Source: Saprospiraceae bacterium
Lineage (GTDB): Bacteria; Bacteroidota; Bacteroidia; Chitinophagales; Saprospiraceae
DNA: 64,000 nucleotides
NCBI GenBank assembly: GCA_016710585.1
Contig: JADJVN010000001.1
Span: 62,001-126,000 of the forward strand
Direction: 5' to 3'
Under the pieces are notes generated by a model. The model did no database searches, was not told where the DNA came from, and worked only from the letters and a program-made list of their open reading frames with translations. Positions 25,652 through 33,623 of the stretch are shown here, in pieces. Numbering within the stretch: position 1 is the first letter of the stretch; the number at the start of each line of letters is the position of its first letter. The position numbers and the translations under genes are program-made.

Positions 25652-27214
25652 TTATTTATTAGCTGATGTGAACACACGTTTCCAATTAACACCATCGCGT
25701 AGATTTGCATTATTTAGACTAAACCAAATAAACAATGGCTTCCCTACAATATGATCTTCTGGAACAAATCCCCATGCTCTAGAATCTTCAGAATTGTGAC
25801 GATTGTCACCCATAGCCCAGTAATAATTTTGCTTAAAAGTATAGCTATCAGATTTTACACCATTAATGTAAACACCATCACTCTTGACTTCCAATTTGTT
25901 GTATTCATAAACTCCTATAATTCTTGAATAAAGCGCAATATTTTGAGGTGTAATAGACACTGTAGCACCTTGCTTAGGAATCCAAATAGGTCCAAAATTA
26001 TCATAATCCCAATTTCCAAAATTTACTCTGTCATTTGGAAATGTATAACCCTTCTCGGTAGAATTTCGAACCGATAAAACAATATCTGGACTCATAGCTT
26101 TGATTCCTTCTACTTGTTTAGCATCAAGACTAAGTGACCCATAACGCGTATAATCACTGAGATTGATACCAAGCTCTTTGAGTTTTCTGGCATTTAGAGT
26201 GCTAGTATTTCCACCAGTAATATCATAATTAAACTGCATGTGCTCAGGATTGACTCCAGCTTGTCCATTGATGTACAATTGTCTATTGATGATCTGAAGT
26301 GAATCGCCAGGCATGCCGACACATCTTTTAATATAGTGATCTTTTTTATCTATGGGTCTCGTAATTAATTTGCTTCTACCTATTTCTCTAGCTACTTGAG
26401 GGTAAACTGCTTGAAAAGCAGCATAAGATCTTTCCTTAGTTAAATAAACGCTATCCCCAACTGGCCAATTGAAAACAAATGGATCATTTCTTTTAATTTT
26501 AGTAATTGCAGGTAACCTTGTATACGAGAGTGATGGCTTTTCGATATATGATTCACCTCCAATGATTGGAATTGTATTGTGCAATAAAGGCAATTGAAAT
26601 ATAGTCATAGGCATTCTGATACCATAATGCGCTTTGCTTACAAATAAAAAATCGCCCACTTTCAAAGATCCCTCCATAGATGGTGTCGGTATCACATATG
26701 CCTCAATTAAAAACATCCTGATAAAGGCAGCTGCAAAAACTGCAAAAACGATTGACTCTACCCATTCTCTTAAAGGCGACTTTCGATAAATTGAGCTATT
26801 TTGAAGCCTTGTATACTTACTTGAATCTTTTGCTTTTTGAGCGTCATGTAAATTGTGCAAATATTCTTGTTCTTTAGCATACGCAGGTTCAATATACTTT
26901 ATTTTAGGGTCCTTAGCAATCTTATTAAAAATATAAGGGGGAAAGACTACTGCCCAAAACGAATCCATGAAGGCCATTTTACCAAATGACCTCACCAAAT
27001 CTATAGCCATTCCCGTCCAAATAAAAATATTGACCAACGGAAATAATAACCACAAAGCATGAGATGGTTTTCTGCCAATTAATTTACACCATTCTATAAA
27101 ATTAACACCTGGAATCCAAGCTTTACTGGCTTCAAGTCCTACCTTTGTAAAAATCCATGATAAGGTTAGACATGTTAATACATAAACAACTAAAATATAG
27201 ATAAATATAATCAC
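25652..27214 (-). CDS. lepB: Signal peptidase I with N-terminal membrane extension
   Basis: Type I signal peptidase removes signal peptides from exported proteins. I place the start at the GTG at 27214 rather than the TTG at 27256, because a good -7 box occupies 27234-27241. The N-terminal about 110 residues contain membrane helices (DUF5684-like; IYILVVYVLTCLTLSWIF). The peptidase domain then shows the membrane anchor, the catalytic Ser in TPSMEGSLKVGDFLFVSK (about residue 179) and the catalytic Lys in HYIKRCVGMPGDSLQI (about 296), plus the final box MGDNRHNSEDSRAWGFV. The insertion between the Ser and Lys boxes is large, as is common in Bacteroidota. Confidence 0.92.
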   Translation of the reverse strand: MIIFIYILVVYVLTCLTLSWIFTKVGLEASKAWIPGVNFIEWCKLIGRKPSHALWLLFPLVNIFIWTGMAIDLVRSFGKMAFMDSFWAVVFPPYIFNKIAKDPKIKYIEPAYAKEQEYLHNLHDAQKAKDSSKYTRLQNSSIYRKSPLREWVESIVFAVFAAAFIRMFLIEAYVIPTPSMEGSLKVGDFLFVSKAHYGIRMPMTIFQLPLLHNTIPIIGGESYIEKPSLSYTRLPAITKIKRNDPFVFNWPVGDSVYLTKERSYAAFQAVYPQVAREIGRSKLITRPIDKKDHYIKRCVGMPGDSLQIINRQLYINGQAGVNPEHMQFNYDITGGNTSTLNARKLKELGINLSDYTRYGSLSLDAKQVEGIKAMSPDIVLSVRNSTEKGYTFPNDRVNFGNWDYDNFGPIWIPKQGATVSITPQNIALYSRIIGVYEYNKLEVKSDGVYINGVKSDSYTFKQNYYWAMGDNRHNSEDSRAWGFVPEDHIVGKPLFIWFSLNNANLRDGVNWKRVFTSANK

Positions 27215-27233
27215 AATTAAGCAAATTAAGGTA

Positions 27234-27241
27234 CAAATATA
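27234..27241 (-). promoter_or_regulatory. Candidate -7 box (TATATTTG) of the lepB operon
   Basis: On the minus strand TATATTTG matches TAnnTTTG and lies about 20 bases before the GTG at 27214, supporting that start codon over the upstream TTG. Confidence 0.45.
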
Positions 27242-27354
27242 CGAATTTAAGGGCAATTATTAAAAACAAACGACCAAGCACTAAATATATCAGATCAAAC
27301 TCATTAAAATTATTACTATATGTTATTTAAAGCTTTTTAACTATAATTAATATA

Positions 27355-27813
27355 TTAGTGTTTTGGAGGCCTTTGAGGGGCAAACATTCTTAATGCTTCC
27401 TGAATGACAGAATCAAACTTAATTTTCTGCCTATCATCACAAATCATCCTAAGTTGATAAAAATGTTTAAATGTTACAATTTCAATCTGGCGCTGTAGAT
27501 ATGTGATTGAGTCTAGAGTCACATTTAATAAAGTTGAATCTAAAGCTTTTGATTTTAATTGATCGAAATATTGATCATGGAATAATCGATTCTTTTCTTT
27601 TATCAACTGCACTTGTTCTTGATGATCTTTTTTCAATAATTCAAAACTAGCAATTTGATGTTCGTTTAAATCGAGCTCTTTTACCAAATAATCTCCAATC
27701 TTATTCCTTGGATCTTTGTTAAAATTTCCATAATTCCAAAGGTAAAAAAGACATACAATATTCAGAAGAAGCAAAAACAATAAAGCCGCAAAACATAGTT
27801 TCTTCCTGTTCAT
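27355..27813 (-). CDS. CpxP/Spy-like periplasmic sensor or chaperone protein
   Basis: A 152-residue protein with one N-terminal membrane helix or signal anchor (LCFAALLFLLLLNIVCLFYL) and an all-helical periplasmic domain: LVKELDLNEHQIASFELLKK, DHQEQVQLIKEKNRLFHD and a C-terminal MICDDRQKIKFDSVIQEALR. The LTxxQ-like repeats and helix pattern match the CpxP/Spy or CnrX-type heavy-metal sensor superfamily. It starts right after the small membrane protein gene and downstream of the ECF sigma factor, an arrangement like CnrX-CnrY-CnrH, so it could sense metal or envelope stress. The Pro/His tail (APQRPPKH) may bind metal. Confidence 0.72.
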   Translation of the reverse strand: MNRKKLCFAALLFLLLLNIVCLFYLWNYGNFNKDPRNKIGDYLVKELDLNEHQIASFELLKKDHQEQVQLIKEKNRLFHDQYFDQLKSKALDSTLLNVTLDSITYLQRQIEIVTFKHFYQLRMICDDRQKIKFDSVIQEALRMFAPQRPPKH

Positions 27814-27814
27814 A

Positions 27815-28099
27815 TTACATTTGATTAAATTGAGAAAGATACTCAGAATATACTGGATTCATTTTATGAATGGGTTTACTCTGTTGAAAATGATTTATTG
27901 CAATTATATTAAATGAGATCAATATTATTGCACTAGCTGCGACAATCCAAATATATGATTTTCTTAATTTATTATATTTTATTTTATGTTGAATCAGCTC
28001 TTCAACAATTGCATCACCTTGGGCCTCCTGAAGGGATGAATCAACTTGTTTAAAATATTGAGACAATAAAAGGTCTATATCCTTATCTTCCATGGTCAT
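27815..28099 (-). CDS. Small single-pass membrane protein, putative anti-sigma factor
   Basis: A 94-residue protein with an acidic, cytoplasmic N-terminal region (MEDKDIDLLLSQYFKQVDSS) followed by one transmembrane helix (SYIWIVAASAIILISFNIIA, about residues 48-67) and a short periplasmic tail. Size, topology and position directly after an ECF sigma factor gene and before a CpxP/CnrX-like gene suggest an anti-sigma factor of the CnrY/NccY kind. No sequence family is recognised, so the role rests on context. Confidence 0.65.
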   Translation of the reverse strand: MTMEDKDIDLLLSQYFKQVDSSLQEAQGDAIVEELIQHKIKYNKLRKSYIWIVAASAIILISFNIIAINHFQQSKPIHKMNPVYSEYLSQFNQM

Positions 28100-28138
28100 A
28101 TCTATTTAGATGAAATATTGCATCATATCTTGCGTTTA

Positions 28139-28726
28139 TCACTTATTTTTTTCATAAAAATCAGCTAAAAGTTTCTTCATATAATGTTTTGCTCGAAAAA
28201 TGAGTGATTCCACTGCAGGAATAGAAATATTCATGATATCAGCTATTTCTTTATAACTATACTCCTCCATTTTACTCAAAATTAAGGACATTTTTTGATT
28301 TTCAGGTAACTTATTCAAGGCTGCTTTAATTATCAAACTTAACTGCTCATTTTCAATAGCGGCACTTGATGAAAAATGATCAGGAATTTCAAGGGCCGAC
28401 TGATTTATGTCTTTCCCGCCAAAAATGCTCACTACAAAACCAGCGCGTTTTTTTGCTACCTTAGCTCGCTTCAATTCTAAACACTTCGAAACGGCAATTT
28501 TGTGAATCCAAGTAGAAATTTTGGATTGACCTTTAAATTGCAAAATAGACTCAACAATTGCAATAAATACTTCTTGGGTGAGATCTTCTGCTTCAGGTAA
28601 CGTTGATGTCATTTGAGAACAAATACGAAATATTCTATTTCCGTAAATATATACCAGCTGACGAAAAGCCGATTCATGACCTTCCTTCAATCTATTGATG
28701 AATAATTCCTCGCTTTGATCTATCAA
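28139..28726 (-). CDS. ECF-type RNA polymerase sigma factor
   Basis: A 195-residue sigma-70 family protein with region 2 (ESAFRQLVYIYGNRIFRICS, DLTQEVFIAIVESI, STWIHKIAVSKCLELKR) and region 4 (LNKLPENQKMSLILSKMEEY, SYKEIADIMNISIPAVESLI). It lacks regions 1 and 3, so it is of the extracytoplasmic-function type. It heads a three-gene minus-strand group with a single-pass membrane protein and a CpxP-like protein, implying release from the membrane by an envelope signal. A target promoter could be its own, but I could not recognise an ECF-type box upstream. Confidence 0.92.
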   Translation of the reverse strand: MIDQSEELFINRLKEGHESAFRQLVYIYGNRIFRICSQMTSTLPEAEDLTQEVFIAIVESILQFKGQSKISTWIHKIAVSKCLELKRAKVAKKRAGFVVSIFGGKDINQSALEIPDHFSSSAAIENEQLSLIIKAALNKLPENQKMSLILSKMEEYSYKEIADIMNISIPAVESLIFRAKHYMKKLLADFYEKNK

Positions 28727-28794
28727 ATTAACTCAACATAATTTGGTTGCAAATATGTATATTTATTCATAATTAATGATACTATTATAAAATT

Positions 28795-28828
28795 AAAAAG
28801 AATCCAAAATACAATTTGGATTCTTTTT
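28795..28828. terminator. Intrinsic terminator after the peroxidase gene
   Basis: A 14-bp perfect stem: AAAAAGAATCCAAA (28795-28808) pairs with TTTGGATTCTTTTT (28815-28828) around ATACAA. The T-rich arms allow function on both strands; it lies 19 bases beyond the peroxidase stop. Confidence 0.85.
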
Positions 28829-28847
28829 AATATTTGAAGGAATACTA

Positions 28848-30839
28848 TTAATCAGCTTTTATTAATTTAAAAGTCTTATTTTGATTATTCGTCTTTACTC
28901 TTACATAATAATTTCCTGTAGGAATATCTTGGATAGATATATTCATTTGAAGAGTAGGTTTTCTAAAATAAAGCGATTTCATCTCGATGCCTTGAAGACT
29001 ATAAATTTGGACTTCACAAAAATCTGTCTCGATTGAATTGTATAAGACAAAAGATTCGTTACATGGATTAGGTGCAATCTTCAACTCATCTTCAATATTT
29101 TGAATACTTCGGGAACTTGAATTTTGAATACCTGCAGGACATTCTTCTGCAAAAAATACCCAATCTGGAATATTGCTGATCCCAGTATTTCTCTTAATGA
29201 TATCAGACAATTTAGTTCTTTTCAACTGATCTTTTAGGCTTGGAGAAATGTATGGATCATTTAAATAAAAATAATAATCACCATCCCTAAGTTTTTCGAA
29301 CTGATACTTTATCATAGCATGCATTGTTTTACCAACAGACTTTCCAGGGAGATGATCTTCTGCTAACAATCCAACCCAAAGATCTATATTATTTATATTT
29401 CCATACAAGCTTCTTAATTTAGATGTTTTAGTCACATCACTACTTATTTCACCAAAACTATTTGCTGCTTTTCCTAGGTAAAACCGTCTTGCAGAATTAT
29501 AACTAGGCAATCCGTGATCTCTTCCTCTTTGGATATTGATTGCAGCCAAATCTAGACCAAAACGAACAGAATTACTAGGGCTTCCAAACAGAAAATTTCG
29601 CAATATTGAATTTACCTTAAGATCTGTTTCATACTGTTTATGTGCACTAATTCCTTTAATAAAGGGATCAATATTATATTCATAAACTAATTGTGGATTC
29701 CAGAATACATCTAACAAGTCAAATTCACCTTGCCCCACTTCTTCACAATCATTATCCAGGACTAAAATATCATCAGCCACCATTGAATGCCCTATGCGAT
29801 AAGATGCAGTTGAAAATGTATTCAATATATCTGGAGAAATTGCAGAATTATACTTAGAATAGGTATTCAAAGTTATACCTAAAGCAGGTAAAAACTCTTG
29901 GTATGTAATCACTTGCACTAAAGCACCTACTTCTTTTCTAGCCAACTGGTAAAGCTCTTCATCATTTCTAATTCCACCATTTTTCAAACGATTGCAAATT
30001 CGATTATGCTCACGGACAAATAGTGTATGAATTGATATAAGCGCGGGATGTTCTGCAGCTCGAACATCACCTGCTACAAAAGTTTTAACTGTCTTATTTT
30101 TATCATTTGCCATACTTGGAGCGGTAGAGTCAATAAGACTATTATATTCCCCATCAAGAGTATTATAAGGGAGTAAATTACCAGCTGACATTTTCATTTT
30201 ACCATCCTTTCCTGTCCTTAACCATTTTGCGCGTTGATCATCGGAACCATAAACATTTGAAGCATCTATCCAAGCAGTCACCAAATTAATTTGTTCACGT
30301 GGACTATTTACTCCGGTTCCAGCAAATACTTCGCTTCTCATAAAAGGAATATCCAAAGTAAATAAGGTTTCATTTAATGGTAATTTAATAGGAATTGACT
30401 CAACACTTGCAGTAGGATTTAATGTTATATCGTGATCTAAGAATTGACCCCAGACATAAACAAAACTGCTTAAATTGCGATCATTAAAAATAGTAACTGG
30501 CTCATCACAAAGTTCATTTGATACTAATCTTGCAGAAGGCCTATTTTCACCAGCTAAGCCATTCAATTTATCTGAATACTCTGCAGGAATCTCTCTAACT
30601 AGTTTTACTTCTGAAGCACCAAACTCAATTTTTGAAGAGGAACTAATATTGTTAAAAGTTCCATCTATTGTTCTAAATTTAGAATTGGCTTTGGGAGGAA
30701 TGGGATTCGAATTATGGATTCTATTATTTTGAATAAATGGAAGATTATTAATCGTCCTCACTTGCTGTGCATCTACATTAAACATAACACTAATAACTAA
30801 TAGCATGAATAGTGCTTTTTTAAAAATTGATTTTTTCAT
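28848..30839 (-). CDS. Secreted animal-type haem peroxidase with T9SS sorting domain
   Basis: A 663-residue protein with a signal peptide (KALFMLLVISVMFNVDAQ). The animal haem peroxidase domain shows distal His136 in WGQFLDHDIT, the catalytic Arg260 and haem-linking Glu263 region in FVAGDVRAAEHPALISIHTL, and the proximal His351 in ASYRIGHSMV. The terminal 80 residues are a T9SS sorting domain (IAPNPCNESFVLYN, GNYYVRVKTNN, ending KLIKAD). The predicted activity is H2O2-dependent oxidation of halides or phenolics outside the cell, perhaps for defence or adhesion. It is monocistronic between a terminator and a 353-base gap. Family assignment is secure; the natural substrate is unknown. Confidence 0.92.
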   Translation of the reverse strand: MKKSIFKKALFMLLVISVMFNVDAQQVRTINNLPFIQNNRIHNSNPIPPKANSKFRTIDGTFNNISSSSKIEFGASEVKLVREIPAEYSDKLNGLAGENRPSARLVSNELCDEPVTIFNDRNLSSFVYVWGQFLDHDITLNPTASVESIPIKLPLNETLFTLDIPFMRSEVFAGTGVNSPREQINLVTAWIDASNVYGSDDQRAKWLRTGKDGKMKMSAGNLLPYNTLDGEYNSLIDSTAPSMANDKNKTVKTFVAGDVRAAEHPALISIHTLFVREHNRICNRLKNGGIRNDEELYQLARKEVGALVQVITYQEFLPALGITLNTYSKYNSAISPDILNTFSTASYRIGHSMVADDILVLDNDCEEVGQGEFDLLDVFWNPQLVYEYNIDPFIKGISAHKQYETDLKVNSILRNFLFGSPSNSVRFGLDLAAINIQRGRDHGLPSYNSARRFYLGKAANSFGEISSDVTKTSKLRSLYGNINNIDLWVGLLAEDHLPGKSVGKTMHAMIKYQFEKLRDGDYYFYLNDPYISPSLKDQLKRTKLSDIIKRNTGISNIPDWVFFAEECPAGIQNSSSRSIQNIEDELKIAPNPCNESFVLYNSIETDFCEVQIYSLQGIEMKSLYFRKPTLQMNISIQDIPTGNYYVRVKTNNQNKTFKLIKAD

Positions 30840-31192
30840 ATCTCTGTTTTTTAAAAGTTAAAAAATAAAATACCTTTTGGTGTTTGCAAGATTATATTGA
30901 AATGCACATGGGAAATAAATTCGTATTATTTTAAAAAGGTCGACTGCTTTTTAATCCAATAAGAACATATTATTTATTTTGATGCATATAGAATTTATTA
31001 CTTGCGCTAAAAACTTGCTAAAACAGAAATTTCATGGTTTACCTCTATAGTATTATCACTGAAACTGACATTTCTTGCAGAAAAAAAATTAAAAATCCAA
31101 AAGTACAAGCATGTAAAATACTTTCATTATTCAATAAATATTTAAAAATTAAAAAAATAATACTGTACTTTTGCAGCAAAGATTAAATAAAA
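30840..31192. other. 353-base intergenic region between divergent peroxidase and fabG genes
   Basis: AT-rich region that must hold both divergent promoters. I see the -7 box of fabG (31166-31173), a weak 6-bp inverted repeat (AAAAAG...CTTTTT near 30933-30952) and no credible gene; the longest ATG frame I noticed (30982) has only 22 codons. No riboswitch signature was recognised. Confidence 0.6.
31166..31173 (+). promoter_or_regulatory. Candidate -7 box (TACTTTTG) of fabG
   Basis: TACTTTTG matches TAnnTTTG and is followed by GCAGC, 19 bases before the ATG at 31193. The -33 element is not clear. Confidence 0.45.
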
Positions 31193-31936
31193 ATGGAAGG
31201 ATTAAATGGAAAAGTCGTCATAATCACTGGTGGGTCTAAAGGATTGGGAAATGCTGCTGTAAAAAAATTTGCTAATTCTGGTTCTACAGTTGTGATTTGG
31301 GATATTGATGAAACATCTGGCAATAATCTTGCAAATCAGCTACAAGCAGAAGGGAAATCGGTCATTTTCCAAAAAGTGAATACTTGTGATGAAGAAAATG
31401 TGATTCAATCTGTAGAAATTATAATTTCAAAATATTCAAAAATTGATGTCCTTATAAACAATGCAGGAATTACACGAGATGCCACACTACAAAAAATGGA
31501 TAAAAATCAATGGCAACAAGTAATTGATATTAATCTTACCGGCGTATTTTTATGTACGAAATATGTCAGTCCCCATATGATTAAACAGAATTCGGGTAGA
31601 ATAATTAATACATCATCTATAGTAGGTATTCAAGGGAATTTTGGTCAAACCAATTATGCTGCATCAAAAGCAGGAGTTATTGCTATGACAAAAACTTGGG
31701 CAAAAGAATTAGGGAGAAAAGGAATTTGTGTTAACGCAGTTGCTCCAGGATTTATTCTAACTGATATGGTTAGAGCCATGCCTCCAGAAGTACTACAAAA
31801 AATGAGTGACAAGGTTCCTCTAGGCAAATTAGGTGAAGCCGAAGATGTTGCTGACACTTATTTGTTTCTTGCATCTGACAATGCTAAATATATTAATGGT
31901 GCAACAATAAGCATTGATGGTGGATTAAACATATAA
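31193..31936 (+). CDS. fabG: 3-oxoacyl-ACP reductase (FabG-like short-chain dehydrogenase)
   Basis: A 247-residue SDR enzyme. The NADP-binding motif is TGGSKGLG (12-19), NNAG is at 89-92, and the catalytic tetrad is Asn114, Ser142, Tyr155 and Lys159 (YAASKAG). IDVLINNAGITRDATLQKMD and the C-terminal YINGATISIDGGLNI are typical of FabG, the beta-ketoacyl-ACP reductase of fatty-acid synthesis, or of acetoacetyl-CoA reductase (PhaB), which cannot be separated on sequence alone. It stands as a single gene convergent with the PLP-enzyme gene (18-base gap), away from other fab genes. Confidence 0.9.
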   Translation: MEGLNGKVVIITGGSKGLGNAAVKKFANSGSTVVIWDIDETSGNNLANQLQAEGKSVIFQKVNTCDEENVIQSVEIIISKYSKIDVLINNAGITRDATLQKMDKNQWQQVIDINLTGVFLCTKYVSPHMIKQNSGRIINTSSIVGIQGNFGQTNYAASKAGVIAMTKTWAKELGRKGICVNAVAPGFILTDMVRAMPPEVLQKMSDKVPLGKLGEAEDVADTYLFLASDNAKYINGATISIDGGLNI

Positions 31937-31954
31937 TTTTCTTCCGTTAATTAA

Positions 31955-32806
31955 TCAGCGAATTTGATCCAATTTATACCGTAAATTATAATTACGCCAA
32001 GATTGTAATCCACCTGTATGAATAAAATAAATGTCCCTATACATTTTGTAATTATCAAAATTAAAAATAAAACTCTGCATTAATTTTGCAGAATAAATGG
32101 GATCAAGCAATATAGAGGTTTGTGTTTTAAATAAAATAATCTCTTTATAATATTCCTCATTGTATCCAGCAAATGATAAATTAAACTTTGTTGGAACTTG
32201 TTTCAACCTGTCATGGATTAGAATTTGATTATTCATCACAGGGCTTAATGTAAGCACATGAGCATTGCTTGTGTTTTTCAAGATAGCTTTACAACTTGTA
32301 CCTGTTCCATATGGAATTATAATTAAGCTTTCTTTGCTATCCTCAAACGATTCTATTTCACTTAACATTTCTGCAACTCCTTTCTCTGCCAATTCTCCTT
32401 CTCCACCTTCAGGAATAAAAAAGAAACCATCATTTTGCCAAAATTGATTTATTAACTCATTTTTCAAACTACGAGATATTAGTTCAACTTGACTGTTCCA
32501 CTTAATGGCATCTTGTAACATCATATTGTCATCTGAAATTTGCGCCCCATAAATATACAATTTACAAGGAATATTCAACAAATAACAAGCATATGACAAT
32601 GCATGCAAATGATTTGAATAAGCGCCCCCTATTGATACGATCCCATTACTATTAGAACTGTTAAATGCTTCTATAAAATATTTTAACTTCCTCCATTTAT
32701 TTCCACTAATTACTTCATGTATTAAATCATCTCTCTTGATGTAAATATCACGAGATAATTGCGGAATAAAAACTTTATCTAATGGACTTGGAATATTTAG
32801 ATTCAT
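31955..32806 (-). CDS. PLP-dependent ACC deaminase/D-cysteine desulfhydrase family protein
   Basis: A 283-residue fold-type II PLP enzyme. The N-terminus contains YIKRDDLIHEVISGNKWRKL with the Schiff-base Lys37 (GNKWRK). GIVSIGGAYSNHLHALSYAC is the phosphate/substrate-contacting segment, and IIPYGTGTSCKA provides the glycine-rich phosphate cup. Known activities are deamination of 1-aminocyclopropane-1-carboxylate or release of H2S from D-cysteine; Bacteroidota members of this length are usually of unproven specificity. It ends 18 bases before fabG's convergent stop and overlaps the LOG gene by four bases, so it is probably cotranscribed with that gene. Confidence 0.85.
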   Translation of the reverse strand: MNLNIPSPLDKVFIPQLSRDIYIKRDDLIHEVISGNKWRKLKYFIEAFNSSNSNGIVSIGGAYSNHLHALSYACYLLNIPCKLYIYGAQISDDNMMLQDAIKWNSQVELISRSLKNELINQFWQNDGFFFIPEGGEGELAEKGVAEMLSEIESFEDSKESLIIIPYGTGTSCKAILKNTSNAHVLTLSPVMNNQILIHDRLKQVPTKFNLSFAGYNEEYYKEIILFKTQTSILLDPIYSAKLMQSFIFNFDNYKMYRDIYFIHTGGLQSWRNYNLRYKLDQIR

Positions 32807-33177
32807 TTTTCAAACAGCCATCGTGAAGGCTTCATTTTATTGTGTGGTCTTAAATTCTCCAAGATATTTACATTCTTTTTAATATACCGAATCACTTCAT
32901 CTGGATCATCGGTGACTGTAATCAATTTATCATCCAATGGAGAAATTGTCTTATATCTTTTTAAATCATCAATAAATTCTAACAAGTTTTTATGATATTC
33001 TTTTCCAAAAATAATGATAGGAAAATGAGTCATTTTCCCCGTCTGAATTAAAGTCATTGCCTCAAAAAATTCATCCATTGTACCAAATCCTCCAGGCAAA
33101 ACAACAAATGCATATGAGTATTTTCGCAATAACGCTTTGCGAGTAAAAAAAAACTCCATATCTACCCAAATATCCAA
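32803..33177 (-). CDS. LOG-family protein, C-terminal part of frameshifted gene
   Basis: This contains the second half of the Rossmann-like LOG domain with the PGGFGTMDEFFEAMTLIQTG signature, the key catalytic/nucleotide-binding motif (PGGxGTxxE). The ATG at 33177 is internal. The upstream half ends out of frame at NPFWIFG; adding one T to the run of five at 33176-33180 gives NPFLDIWVDMEFFFTRKALL, exactly the expected family sequence. The repaired protein would be 245 residues. Confidence 0.85.
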   Translation of the reverse strand: MDIWVDMEFFFTRKALLRKYSYAFVVLPGGFGTMDEFFEAMTLIQTGKMTHFPIIIFGKEYHKNLLEFIDDLKRYKTISPLDDKLITVTDDPDEVIRYIKKNVNILENLRPHNKMKPSRWLFEK

Positions 33178-33539
33178 AAAGGATTGGCCTTTTGTTCAAA
33201 AGGTAGGATAATATTACAGCCAACATTTTTTCCCCCTACTGACCTAGCCCCTTTATTTGCAGCTTCCATAATTCCAGGTCCACCTCCAGTCATTACAGTA
33301 AATCCTAACTTTGCTATTTCTGCTCCTAGATACTCACCTACTTTATAATACTCATGATCTTCTTTAAAACGAGCAGAGCCAAATACCGTAACACAAGGTC
33401 CACAAAAATGTAATTTTCTTATTCCTTTCAATAAATCACAAAACACATCTTTGAGATATATTAACTCTTGCCATCTACTTCTAGGACCTTCCAAAAATTC
33501 TATTTCTTTATTACTTTTCGCAATGAAATGCTCTTCCAT
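33162..33539 (-). CDS. LOG-family (TIGR00730, lysine-decarboxylase-like) protein, N-terminal part
   Basis: LOG proteins hydrolyse nucleotide 5'-monophosphates to ribose-5-phosphate and base and are often annotated as lysine decarboxylase or cytokinin riboside monophosphate phosphoribohydrolase. This half shows GPCVTVFGSARFKEDHEYY and TVMTGGGPGIMEAANKGA, the nucleotide-binding glycine motif, then NVGCNIILPFEQKANP. It ends at a false stop due to the T-run deletion; the gene continues at 32803-33177. It precedes the PLP enzyme gene, with which it overlaps by four bases. Confidence 0.87.
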   Translation of the reverse strand: MEEHFIAKSNKEIEFLEGPRSRWQELIYLKDVFCDLLKGIRKLHFCGPCVTVFGSARFKEDHEYYKVGEYLGAEIAKLGFTVMTGGGPGIMEAANKGARSVGGKNVGCNIILPFEQKANPFWIFG

Positions 33540-33623
33540 ACATCTAAAATAAGCGCAATTTTAAAGAAAATACTTTACATTATTAAATTTTTCAATATAT
33601 TGTGGCATAGTTAAAATATTTTT

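Noticed and set aside
30982..31050. 22-codon ORF in the gap before fabG
   Set aside because: Too short, no ribosome-binding or conservation evidence.
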